Shown piece after piece: positions 1 to 7,520 of a stretch of 46,955 nucleotides of DNA. The notes beneath the pieces were generated by a model that had not been told where the DNA came from, ran no database searches, and worked only from the letters and a program-made list of their open reading frames with translations. The DNA lies in NCBI GenBank assembly GCA_021796455.1, contig JAKACA010000005.1:1-46955 (forward strand), written 5' to 3'. Positions within the stretch are counted from its first letter, which is position 1. Every line of letters starts with the position of its first letter. Origin of the DNA: Actinomycetes bacterium. GTDB taxonomy: Bacteria; Actinomycetota; Acidimicrobiia; Acidimicrobiales; Bog-793. Made by a program: the position numbers and the translations under genes.

Positions 1-1512
1 CGCGCGGTGAATTCGTATGCTGCCCGAGCCGAGCTCCCACCCGTTGACCACGAGGTCGTACGACTGCGACCTCACAGCAAGCGGGTCGGTCTCGAGCAGG
101 TCGAGGTCGTCCGGGTGCGGCATCGTGAACGGGTGGTGCGCCGCGAGCGGGTGCCCGTCCTCACTCAGACCGTCGAACATCGGGAACTCCGAGATCCACG
201 CGAAGCGCAGCGGTCGCTCGGACACCGGAGGCTGGCCCAGCTCGAGTCGGAGCCCTCCGAGCGCGCGAGACGCGGTGACGCGGTCACCGGCGACGACGAG
301 TAGTAGGTCGCCGGGAGAAGCAAAGGTGAGGTTGACGAGGGACGTCTGCTCCGATTCCGAGAGATGTCGTGAGACCGGCGAATCGATCGCCACGGCACCG
401 TTACGGTCGACCACCCTCATCCAGACGAGGCCGGCTGCACCCAGCTGCTTGGCACGATCCGTCAGCGAGTCGAGACGACCGCGACCGAGAGCAGCTCCTC
501 CTTCGAGCCGGATCGCCCTCACACAGGGCGCCTGGAGGGCCCTCAGCTCGGTGGCGGCTACTGCAGGCCCGACGTCGACCAGCTCCATGCCAAAACGCAG
601 ATCAGGCTTGTCGGTTCCGAAGCGATCGAGAGCCTCGTTCCAGGTCATGCGAGCTACAGGGGGAGGCACGTCACCGGTCGCGGCCTCGGCGGCCTCGAGC
701 ACGGCGGCAGAGACGACGTCCCAGATGTCCTCCTTGGTCACAAAGGACGCCTCGAGGTCAAGCTGTGTGAACTCGAATTGCCGGTCAGCCCTCAGATCCT
801 CGTCTCGCATGCACCGAGCAATCTGGTAGTAGCGGTCGATGCCCCCTACCATCAGCAGCTGCTTCGCGATCTGCGGGCTCTGTGGCAGCACGTAGAAGCA
901 TCCCGGCTGCAAGCGCGAGGGGATCGCGAACTCCCGGGCGCCCTCCGGCGTCGGCACCCAGAGCAACGGCGTCTCTACCTCGACGAAACCCTGGCGCTCC
1001 ATAGCGCGCCGCAGCGCGGCGTTGACCTTGGCCCGCAACCGGAGATTTCGCTGCATCTTGTCGGTGCGTATGTCGAGATAGCGGTAGCGCAGTCGCACTG
1101 GCTCGTCGGTCTCGGCCCTGGAGTCGAGCGAGAACGGCGGCGGGTCGGCGGTCGCGAGCAGCTCGACAGTCTTGGCACCGATCTCGACCTCCCCGGTCGA
1201 GAGCGCCGGGTTCACGGTCCCTTCGGGACGGAGCCGTACCGTGCCGGTGACTCGTACCACGCACTCCGAGCGAAGCTCAGGGGCGCCGTCTACGACGCAC
1301 TGAACGACTCCGGTGTGATCGCGCACGTCGAAAAAGGCCAGATGCTCACCATGCTCGCGCCGCCGCGCCACCCAGCCACAGATTGTGACCTCCGCGCCGG
1401 CGTCGAGCGCGCCGAGCGCGCCACAGTACCTGGTGCGCAAGCCCCGCGGACGGGCAGGATCGTCTTCGCCTGCGACACCACCGGCTGGACGCGAAGCTTT
1501 GCTCTGTGTCAC
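1..1512 (-). CDS. aspS: Aspartyl-tRNA synthetase, 3' end cut off by window
   Basis: Class II aminoacyl-tRNA synthetase charging tRNA with aspartate in the cytosol. The reading frame is open to the window edge; about 504 codons are visible, so roughly the last 85 of a normal 590-residue bacterial enzyme are missing. Visible: an N-terminal OB anticodon-binding fold (EVTICGWVARRREHGEHLAF), the motif-2 region (QIARCMRDEDLRADRQ), the bacterial GAD insertion domain, and the AHHPFTMPHPDD stretch near motif 3. Start chosen at GTG 1512 because GAGG lies 5 nt upstream; GTG 1515 or TTG 1527 (overlapping the rel stop as TTGA) are alternatives. It follows rel directly and is probably co-transcribed. The family's usual DRQPEFTQ reads DRQFEFTQ here. 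Whether it also charges tRNA-Asn cannot be told from what is visible. Confidence 0.95.
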   Translation of the reverse strand, partial: MTQSKASRPAGGVAGEDDPARPRGLRTRYCGALGALDAGAEVTICGWVARRREHGEHLAFFDVRDHTGVVQCVVDGAPELRSECVVRVTGTVRLRPEGTVNPALSTGEVEIGAKTVELLATADPPPFSLDSRAETDEPVRLRYRYLDIRTDKMQRNLRLRAKVNAALRRAMERQGFVEVETPLLWVPTPEGAREFAIPSRLQPGCFYVLPQSPQIAKQLLMVGGIDRYYQIARCMRDEDLRADRQFEFTQLDLEASFVTKEDIWDVVSAAVLEAAEAATGDVPPPVARMTWNEALDRFGTDKPDLRFGMELVDVGPAVAATELRALQAPCVRAIRLEGGAALGRGRLDSLTDRAKQLGAAGLVWMRVVDRNGAVAIDSPVSRHLSESEQTSLVNLTFASPGDLLLVVAGDRVTASRALGGLRLELGQPPVSERPLRFAWISEFPMFDGLSEDGHPLAAHHPFTMPHPDDLDLLETDPLAVRSQSYDLVVNGWELGSGSIRIHRA

Positions 1513-1523
1513 CACTGCCTCGC

Positions 1524-3857
1524 TCAATCGTCTTCGGAGACAGGCGAACGCGAGCCACCGGGCAGGAGGCGGTAGGCGTCGTAGACACTGTCGAGGTGGC
1601 GGAGAGATGTCAGCACCGAGTCGAGATGGGCGGGATCGGCGAGCTCGAACTCAAAGCGCATGCGGCTCACCCTATCGCCCGAGGTGTTGGAAGACGAGGA
1701 GAGGATGCTCACGTGGTGTTCCGAGAGCACGCGCGCGGCGTCGGCAAGGAGGCGGTTGCGGTCCAGCGCCTTCACCTCGATGCCGGCAACGAACACGCCA
1801 CGGCGGTCCTCGTCCCACTCCACCTCGATGAGGCGCTCGGCCTCGCTCCCTGCCAGGGCCGAGGCGTTCGCACAGTCTTCCCGGTGAACCGACACTCCCC
1901 GGCCCTTTGTGATGAAGCCGACGACAGGATCACCAGGAACCGGCGTGCAGCAGCGCGCCAACCTGACCATGACGTCGTCGAGCCCCTCTACATAGATCGC
2001 GCTGCTGCGCCTCGAGGAGGGACGCCTCGGGGTAAGAACCGTGGACGGCAGCTGCACCTCGGTCCCGCCACCGCGCAGCTCGCGCTCCAGCCGCTGGACG
2101 ATCGACTGCCCCGAGACGTGGCCTTCGCCCAGAGCGGCGTGCAGCGTGTCGAGATCCCCGTATCCGAGGTTGGCAGCAATAGCGAGCAGTGACGGTGAGC
2201 TCTGCAACTTCTGCACCGGGAGCCCGGCACGACGCAGCGCTCGCGCCAGCTCCTCCCGACCGGCGTCCATGGCGTCCTCACGCCGCTCGCGGGAGAACCA
2301 GTGGCGGATCTTGTTACGCGCCCGAGGTGAGGTGACTATCTTCAGCCAGTCGCGTGACGGCCCTGCAGAGCGGATCTTCGAGGTCACCACCTCGACGGTG
2401 TCGCCTGACCTAAGGCGCGTGTCGAGGGGGACCAGGCGGCCGTTGACCCGCGCTCCGACGCAGCGGTGGCCGACCTCGGTGTGGATAGCGTACGCGAAGT
2501 CGACAGGCGTGCCACCGGCCGGCAACGTCATGATCTCGCCTTTTGGCGTGAAGACGTAAATCTCGTCGTGCTCGAGATCCTCCTTCAGCGTCTCCAGGAA
2601 CTCCTGGGGATCCGGCGTGTCGCGTTCCCAGTCCATGATCCGCTGGAGCCACGCGATCTCGTCGGTGGAACGCGCCCCACGGCCCGAGGATCGCTGCGGC
2701 GACTCCTTGTAACCCCAGTGGGCCGCTATCCCGTGCTCCGCGCGCTCGTGCATCTCGTAGGTGCGCACCTGCACCTCGACCGGCTTGCCGTGCGGCCCGA
2801 CCACCGTCGTGTGCAGCGACTGGTAGAGGTTGAATTTTGGCGAATTGATGTAGTCCTTGAACCGTCCAGGCACAGGAGGCCAAAGAGAGTGCACGACTCC
2901 GAGGGCCGCCCAGCAGTCCTTCTCGGCGGGCACGATCACGCGGATCGCCACGAGATCTGTGATCTCGTCGAACTCCTTCGACCGGACCACCATCTTCTCG
3001 TAGATGCTCCAGAGGTGCTTGGGCCGACCCGTAACGTCTGCCTCGATCCCGAGGTCCGTGAGCCGGCGACGCATCGCGTCGAGAACCTCGGCGAGCTCGA
3101 CCTCGCGTCGGGGAGCTCTCGTTGCCACCATCTGCGCGATCTCGGCGAAGCGCTTTGGATGCTCGGCCTCGAAGGAGAGATCCTCTAGCTGCCACTTGAT
3201 CTCCTGGATACCGAGGCGGTGGGCAAGCGGCGCGTAGATGTCGAAGGTCTCGCGCGCGATCCGCTTGCGCTTCCACTCCGGCAGGGCACCAAGGGTCCGC
3301 ATATTGTGCATGCGGTCGGCGAGCTTGATGACAAGAACACGCCAGTCGCGAGCCATGGCGACGAACAGCTTGCGCATCGACGCTGCCTGCTGGGCCTCCT
3401 TCGATCCAAAGCGCAGCCGGTCGAGCTTGGTCAGGCCGTCGACGATCTCGGCCACCTCGTTGCCGAACTCCTGGCGTATCTGCTCAAGATCGACCTTGGT
3501 GTCCTCTACCGCATCGTGCAGGAGAGCAGCGCTGGCGCTGATCTCGTCGAGACCGAGCTCGGCGACGATGGTGGCGACCGCGACCGGATGCGTGATGTAG
3601 GGCTCCCCGGAGGCTCGCCGCTGCCCATGGTGTGCCTTCATCGCGACGACGTGAGCCCGGCGCACGATCGACAGGTCCCGATCCGGGTGGTTCTTCTCGA
3701 GGATCGAGATGACCCCGTCAACCGAATCGGTCGGTGCCGGGATGAGCGCCCTCGCCGGGTGCTCGACGACCGGTTCGGTGATCGCTTGTCCCGGCAGCTC
3801 GGGGTCGGCAGCCATTGCGTGCTCAGGAGTGCCGTCGTCTTCCGGCGCGCCGATCAT
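1524..3857 (-). CDS. rel: Bifunctional (p)ppGpp synthetase/hydrolase Rel
   Basis: Makes and degrades the stringent-response alarmone (p)ppGpp. About 777 residues from ATG 3857. Domains in order: HD hydrolase (LLHDAVEDT near residues 102-110, then KLADRMHNMRTL), synthetase (GRPKHLWSIYEKM; VRSKEFDEI carries the RxK[DE] loop typical of Gram-positive bifunctional enzymes; YQSLHTTVVGPHGKPVEVQ), TGS (DEIYVFTPKGEIMTLPAGGT), a zinc-finger-like segment (RLARCCTPVPGD) and a C-terminal ACT domain. HD ligands and synthetase residues look intact, so both activities are expected. The open frame runs on upstream to 4214 but would overlap the divergent gene at 4005 with low-complexity sequence; ATG 3857 or ATG 3815 are the sensible starts. 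Neither has a strong ribosome-binding site. Followed by aspS. Confidence 0.95.
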   Translation of the reverse strand: MIGAPEDDGTPEHAMAADPELPGQAITEPVVEHPARALIPAPTDSVDGVISILEKNHPDRDLSIVRRAHVVAMKAHHGQRRASGEPYITHPVAVATIVAELGLDEISASAALLHDAVEDTKVDLEQIRQEFGNEVAEIVDGLTKLDRLRFGSKEAQQAASMRKLFVAMARDWRVLVIKLADRMHNMRTLGALPEWKRKRIARETFDIYAPLAHRLGIQEIKWQLEDLSFEAEHPKRFAEIAQMVATRAPRREVELAEVLDAMRRRLTDLGIEADVTGRPKHLWSIYEKMVVRSKEFDEITDLVAIRVIVPAEKDCWAALGVVHSLWPPVPGRFKDYINSPKFNLYQSLHTTVVGPHGKPVEVQVRTYEMHERAEHGIAAHWGYKESPQRSSGRGARSTDEIAWLQRIMDWERDTPDPQEFLETLKEDLEHDEIYVFTPKGEIMTLPAGGTPVDFAYAIHTEVGHRCVGARVNGRLVPLDTRLRSGDTVEVVTSKIRSAGPSRDWLKIVTSPRARNKIRHWFSRERREDAMDAGREELARALRRAGLPVQKLQSSPSLLAIAANLGYGDLDTLHAALGEGHVSGQSIVQRLERELRGGGTEVQLPSTVLTPRRPSSRRSSAIYVEGLDDVMVRLARCCTPVPGDPVVGFITKGRGVSVHREDCANASALAGSEAERLIEVEWDEDRRGVFVAGIEVKALDRNRLLADAARVLSEHHVSILSSSSNTSGDRVSRMRFEFELADPAHLDSVLTSLRHLDSVYDAYRLLPGGSRSPVSEDD

Positions 3858-4004
3858 CTCGACGAGCGTACCGTGGCAAGCCCGCCAAGCCGTGACTGCA
3901 CATGACGAGGAGACGGCGCGGACGCTGGCGAGATCGGGGCCGACCCCAAGATCTGCCTCGGCTGAACGGTCCGGCCCGAGCGGGCACCAAGTAGGATCCA
4001 CCTT

Positions 4005-4604
4005 ATGGCGTCGCGCGAGCCCGCAGCCCGTCGTCGCGGTCCATCTCCAGGGCCTGCAGCGATCGTGATCGCCGTCGCGGTCGTGATCATGGTCGCCGGC
4101 GCCGCCCTTTCCCTCATCGGAGGCGCGTCTGCCCGTGGGAGAGCGAACCAGCTCGGCACTGACGTTCGCGGTATCCCGTTCAAAGCGGTACCGGCGGCGG
4201 GTTACCTCCGCCATGTGGAAGCCCCAGGAGAACCGCCTACCGCAGTCGTCAAAGCGCTCACGGTGCCGGCCAGCTCGGTCTATGAGAGCTACTCGAACGG
4301 TGACGGCAACGCCGGGCAGTTTGCTCGGAGCGTGACGTTCTCTGTTCCTGCCACGCCCGCCACGGTCGCCCGTTTCTACTCGATGGAGCTAAGGGCGGCG
4401 CACTGGTCGATGGAGTTTGACGGCTTCGCCAAGAGCAACCGGGAGCTCCTGGCCCAGCGCAGCAGCAGCGACGGGTACGACTGGGGCGTCGCGGTCGTCA
4501 TCAGCCCGGTCGTCCCGACTTTCACTCCGGCCCTGGCGGGGTCGAGCCAGACCTCCACGACGTCGGTGACGATGACCGTGTACGAGGTTCAAAGCACCGC
4601 CTGA
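4005..4604 (+). CDS. Membrane-anchored protein of unknown function
   Basis: 199 residues. A short basic N-terminus (RREPAARRR-like) is followed by one hydrophobic segment at about residues 18-40 (AAIVIAVAVVIMVAGAALSLI), then an extracytoplasmic domain rich in Ser, Thr and Ala. This pattern indicates an anchored exported protein. The soluble part has a regular stretch (VTFSVPATPATVARFYSMELRAAHWSMEFDGF) that looks like a small alpha/beta domain, but I recognise no family. It is divergent from rel with about 147 bp between the starts, so the two promoters share that gap. Strong GC3 bias and a long frame support it being real. The function is unknown. Confidence 0.75.
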   Translation: MASREPAARRRGPSPGPAAIVIAVAVVIMVAGAALSLIGGASARGRANQLGTDVRGIPFKAVPAAGYLRHVEAPGEPPTAVVKALTVPASSVYESYSNGDGNAGQFARSVTFSVPATPATVARFYSMELRAAHWSMEFDGFAKSNRELLAQRSSSDGYDWGVAVVISPVVPTFTPALAGSSQTSTTSVTMTVYEVQSTA

Positions 4605-4619
4605 GGGAGTGTCGAGGTC

Positions 4620-4654
4620 TTCACGTTTCGGTGGGGACCCAGTTCACGTTTCGG
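4620..4654. repeat. Two 12-bp direct repeats, 23-bp period
   Basis: TTCACGTTTCGG occurs at 4620-4631 and again at 4643-4654, separated by GTGGGGACCCA. Phased short repeats outside genes can be the end of a decayed insertion sequence (IS21-type elements carry multiple terminal repeats) or a regulator site. No transposase remnant was recognised next to it, so the nature is open. Confidence 0.45.
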
Positions 4655-5012
4655 GTGCAGCCATCATCGCGCCACGGCAGCGTGACGCGGCCGGCCGCGG
4701 CTGAAGTGGGCAATGATGACGAGAATGGGGAGAGCACCGCCCGGGGGCGACCTGGATGACGGTCTCGTCTTCGACGCTTCACACGCGATCGTGCGAGCGA
4801 CAGTCTCCGAGGATCTGCCCGAGCTCGAGGCCGACCCCGGCACCCGGCGCAAGCCCTGACCGGGCCGTCGGCTGTGGACAGCGCGCGGGCGAAGAGCGCT
4901 GAACCCGCAGGTGGGTGGCTGACCACACCGCGAACGGGCAGCTCAGCCCCAAACGTGAGAAACCCGGGCGAGCCCCTTGCATCCGCCGAGCCCCCAAACG
5001 CCCGCCTCGAGT

Positions 5013-5037
5013 GCCGCCCCGCACGACGCGGGGCGGC
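5013..5037 (-). terminator. Hairpin terminator of the peroxiredoxin gene
   Basis: Perfect 10-bp GC stem: GCCGCCCCGC at 5013-5022 and its complement at 5028-5037, with a 5-nt loop ACGAC. It lies 23 nt beyond the peroxiredoxin stop. No clear T-run follows, as is common in high-GC actinobacteria. Confidence 0.7.
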
Positions 5038-5060
5038 AACGGGCTGGCGGAGGCAGGGCT

Positions 5061-5696
5061 CTAGCGGTTCGGCTGCGGCGTGTAGCGGAGGTAGGACTTC
5101 ACCGAGTTGAAACCCTTGGGGAACTTCTCCTTCGCAGCTTCGTCACTGACGGAGGTGGCGATGATCACGTCCTCGCCCTCATGCCAGTTGACCGGCGTCG
5201 CCACCGAGTAGCTGGCCGTCAGCTGGAGGGAGTCGAGCGCACGGAGGATCTCCTCGAAGTTGCGTCCGGTGCTCGCAGGGTAGGTGATGGTGAGCTTGAC
5301 CTTCTTGTCCGGGCCGATGACGAAGACTGACCGGACGGTAAGGGTGTTCTCGGCGTTGGGTGGGATCATCCCGTACAGATCGGCCACCTTGCGCTCTTCG
5401 TCGCCAATTAGCGGGAAGTTCAGCTTGTTGCCAGTGGCGTCCTCGATGTCCTGGCTCCAGCTGTTGTGGGAGTTGACGTCGTCGACCGAGATCCCGATGA
5501 CCTTGGCACCCCGCTTGGCGAACTCGCCTTTCAGGCGGGCCACCTCGCCGAGCTCGGTCGTGCATACGGGGGTGAAGTCCTTCGGATGGGAGAAGAGGAT
5601 GCCCCAGCTATCGCCGAGCCAGTCATAGAAGTGGATCGTGCCTTCGGTCGTCTCAGCCGTGAAATCCGGTGCCGTATCTCCAAGTTGTAGGTTCAT
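5061..5696 (-). CDS. 1-Cys peroxiredoxin, Prx6/AhpC-TSA family
   Basis: Reduces hydrogen peroxide and organic hydroperoxides through one peroxidatic cysteine. 211 residues, normal for Prx6-type enzymes, with the AhpC/TSA fold first and the C-terminal 1-CysPrx extension (VATPVNWHEGEDVIIATSVSDE). The active-site motif is FTPVCTTE with Cys45; this is the only cysteine in the protein, so there is no resolving cysteine and an outside thiol must regenerate it. Start ATG 5696 is preceded by AGGAGAG with 4-nt spacing, a strong site. The gene stands alone, with a terminator hairpin just downstream and an 8-bp-class hairpin in its presumed leader (5748-5754 with 5770-5776). No peroxide-sensor gene is adjacent, although a Fur-family regulator lies about 1.2 kb away. 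Confidence 0.95.
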   Translation of the reverse strand: MNLQLGDTAPDFTAETTEGTIHFYDWLGDSWGILFSHPKDFTPVCTTELGEVARLKGEFAKRGAKVIGISVDDVNSHNSWSQDIEDATGNKLNFPLIGDEERKVADLYGMIPPNAENTLTVRSVFVIGPDKKVKLTITYPASTGRNFEEILRALDSLQLTASYSVATPVNWHEGEDVIIATSVSDEAAKEKFPKGFNSVKSYLRYTPQPNR

Positions 5697-5747
5697 TTCG
5701 CTCTCCTGTCGTTCGTGCCGTCAAGTTGCGCCGGTACCTGATAGCCA

Positions 5748-5776
5748 GAGGGGCCCGAGGCGCAGCGAAGCCCCTC
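5748..5776. other. Hairpin in the peroxiredoxin/ComF divergent region
   Basis: GAGGGGC at 5748-5754 pairs exactly with GCCCCTC at 5770-5776 around a 15-nt loop. It lies about 52 bp upstream of the peroxiredoxin start, in the 243-bp region shared with the divergent ComF-like gene. It could be a leader structure or a chance GC hairpin; nothing in the sequence decides. Confidence 0.3.
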
Positions 5777-5921
5777 CGGGGAACTGCATCGCCGCCAAGC
5801 CTGATTATCGCCAGGGCGAATGCTGACCATAATAGTCGGATTTACCGGTGGGTCTGTCCAGCGAGTGGTCGCGTCGACTTACGGGAGACGACAGCGCTTC
5901 GGCCAGCGAACGCGCACCCTC

Positions 5922-5941
5922 TTCATAGTATTTCATAGTAT
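5922..5941 (+). repeat. Tandem 10-bp AT-rich repeat at the comF-like start
   Basis: TTCATAGTAT occurs twice head to tail at 5922-5931 and 5932-5941; the second copy contains the first bases of the ATG. It is AT-rich in a region otherwise near 65% GC, so it could be a -10 region or an operator overlapping the translation start. Confidence 0.5.
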
Positions 5942-6794
5942 GCCATCCACTACGCTCCACCTAGCGGTGCCCCTCGGCGGACGAGTCGCCGTCCCAGCCC
6001 CACCCGCGCAGGGAGATCCGCCAGGGGTATACGCCGTGTGCAGACACTGTCACGGCCCGGCAGCAGGCGGCCGGCAGGCCTGTTGGAGCTGCACGGTGCT
6101 GAGCGCCCAGGTCGGCACGCTACCCGCGATAGTGCCGCTCTTCCTCTTCGCTCTCGGCTCCCCGGTGCACAGAGCTCTTGTCGGATACAAGGCGGGTGCG
6201 AGCCCGAACAGCCGCGAGGCGCGCGCTCGAGCACTGGCAGAGACCCTGGCCGCATGGCTGGGCGTGCACCTTGGCTGCCTCGCCGGCGACAGCGGCGACG
6301 TGCTCGTGGTCCCCGTGCCATCGTCCGCGGCCGGCCGGCAGTCCTGGAACGGCCGCCACCCGCTCGAAGCCTTGTGCAACGATGCCGCGACCTCATCGCC
6401 CCGCCTGTCGACTGCCCCGGTACTGCGCCGAGGTCCCGAGCCGCCGCGGCGACTGCAGGCGAGCCGGTCGGGTTTCCTGGTCGAGGCGACCTCCAGCCTC
6501 CGGGAGCGCCGCGTGCTGGTCGTGGACGACATGTTCGTGTCGGGCGCGCGCTCGCTCAGCGCAGCTTCGGCGCTCGCGAGCGTGGGAGCCGCCGTACTGG
6601 CAGTCGTGCCCCTCGGGCGCCTCGTCCGGCCGGAGCACAACGAGGCGACTGCAGCGTTCTGGAGGGCCCGACGCCTTATACCCTACGACCCCGCGAGATG
6701 TGCACGGTGCTCTCTGGGCTCCCGCCACACAAGAGACAGGGTGCTCGCGCATCGTGCCTCGATCCGGACAGCCACACTTTCCGTCGCCGCTTGA
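5940..6794 (+). CDS. ComF-like phosphoribosyltransferase-fold protein
   Basis: 284 residues from ATG 5940. An N-terminal double CxxC knuckle (CRHCHG...CWSC) likely binds zinc, followed by a hydrophobic patch and a type-I phosphoribosyltransferase domain with the PRPP-binding loop VLVVDDMFVSGAR at about residues 190-202. ComF/GntX-family proteins are linked to DNA uptake or DNA handling, but their substrate is not known in most bacteria. The frame remains open upstream to 5820, but that stretch looks non-coding. A 10-bp tandem repeat (TTCATAGTAT twice) immediately precedes and overlaps the ATG. The C-terminus after the PRT loop is arginine-rich and longer than in E. coli ComF homologues. The exact role is unknown. 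Confidence 0.8.
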   Translation: MPSTTLHLAVPLGGRVAVPAPPAQGDPPGVYAVCRHCHGPAAGGRQACWSCTVLSAQVGTLPAIVPLFLFALGSPVHRALVGYKAGASPNSREARARALAETLAAWLGVHLGCLAGDSGDVLVVPVPSSAAGRQSWNGRHPLEALCNDAATSSPRLSTAPVLRRGPEPPRRLQASRSGFLVEATSSLRERRVLVVDDMFVSGARSLSAASALASVGAAVLAVVPLGRLVRPEHNEATAAFWRARRLIPYDPARCARCSLGSRHTRDRVLAHRASIRTATLSVAA

Positions 6795-6941
6795 CCCCGA
6801 CCGCTTGGCCGAGAGCGACAGAGCTTCGGGAGACGAGTGACTGCCAGGCGACGCCTGAGCCCGCAGACCCGTGGTCGATCCTCTCCACCTTGGCGAATGC
6901 GAATCCAGCATCGCAACTAATATGGCGAGGTGTCGAACAGA

Positions 6942-7430
6942 ATGGGTTGCAAGCACGCTGGCTCAGCTGCGAGCTCCGGCTTTGCCGCTCTTCATCTTGA
7001 GGTCGGGGCGCGGCTCGGCCGATATGAGCAGCGCTACACCACCTACCGGCGACTTCTCGTCGAGGCACTTTCCAGGGCCGAGCGGCCGCTCACGGTGGCG
7101 GAGCTAGTGGCCATGCATCCCGAGGTCCCCCAGTCGAGCACCTACCGTAACGTCACAGCTCTCATGGAGAGCGGTGTCGTGCGGAGGGTAGCGGGGACGG
7201 ACGGTCACGGCCGCTTCGAGCTTTCCGAGGACCTCTCGAGACATCACCACCACTTCGCGTGCATCGCCTGCGGACGGGTCATGGATCTGGCACCTTCCGA
7301 GAGGCTGGAGCACGCTCTCTCTGAGGCGGCACGGGTCGTGTCCGAGGAGCAGGATGTGGAGATATCCGAGCACCGTTTCGACTTCCTCGGGCGGTGCTCG
7401 AAGTGCAAGGCAGTGGCGGCCGCGTCCTAG
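6942..7430 (+). CDS. Fur-family metal-dependent transcriptional regulator
   Basis: Ferric-uptake-regulator family repressor, probably dimeric and DNA-binding. 162 residues from ATG 6942; GTG 6930 is an alternative. The N-terminal winged helix includes VAELVAMHPEVPQSSTYRNVTALMESGVV, the family recognition helix. The C-terminal dimerisation part holds the metal-site motif HHHHFACIACGRVMD and a second knuckle RCSKCK, together giving the structural CxxC/CxxC zinc site. The EQDVEISEHRFDF segment is typical of Fur and Zur. Sequence alone does not separate iron, zinc or peroxide sensing. It is convergent with typA, separated by a bidirectional hairpin. An imperfect dyad, TGCGA-N8-TCGCA, lies upstream near 6898 and could be an autoregulatory site. 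Confidence 0.9.
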   Translation: MGCKHAGSAASSGFAALHLEVGARLGRYEQRYTTYRRLLVEALSRAERPLTVAELVAMHPEVPQSSTYRNVTALMESGVVRRVAGTDGHGRFELSEDLSRHHHHFACIACGRVMDLAPSERLEHALSEAARVVSEEQDVEISEHRFDFLGRCSKCKAVAAAS

Positions 7431-7467
7431 GAGACGAGCCGCGAGCACCCGCGCCGGGTGGTCTCCT
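7429..7467. terminator. Bidirectional terminator between fur-like gene and typA
   Basis: Nested arms: AGGAGAC at 7429-7435 pairs with GTCTCCT at 7461-7467, and CACCC at 7446-7450 pairs with GGGTG at 7456-7460 around a GCGCC loop. It begins at the stop of the Fur-family gene and ends 54 bp before the typA stop, the right place to end both convergent transcripts. Confidence 0.6.
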
Positions 7468-7520
7468 GTCGCTTACAGGCACGAAGAGGGACACGCCGGA
7501 CCCTGCTCGGCGCACTTTGG

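Larger units (their letters stand above)
4605..5060. other. 456-bp stretch without a convincing gene
   Basis: Between the unknown membrane protein and the peroxiredoxin. It holds a pair of 12-bp direct repeats (4620-4631 and 4643-4654) and, next to the peroxiredoxin stop, a strong hairpin. An ATG frame at 4713-4859 would give a 48-residue acidic peptide (DLDDGLVFDASHAIVRA in the middle), but it lacks a ribosome-binding site and any recognised homologue. The opposite-strand frame across 4621-4926 is arginine-rich and looks like a shadow. Otherwise I see nothing. Confidence 0.5.

Noticed and set aside
17-829. Long + strand frame of 270 codons over the aspS region
   Set aside because: Serine/arginine-rich shadow antisense to a clear aspartyl-tRNA synthetase.
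3858-4214. Upstream extension of rel to 4214
   Set aside because: Low-complexity His/Asp and Arg sequence, overlapping the divergent gene at 4005; the family does not have it.
4713-4859. 48-residue + strand ORF
   Set aside because: No ribosome-binding site and no recognised homologue; kept only as a note on the intergenic region.
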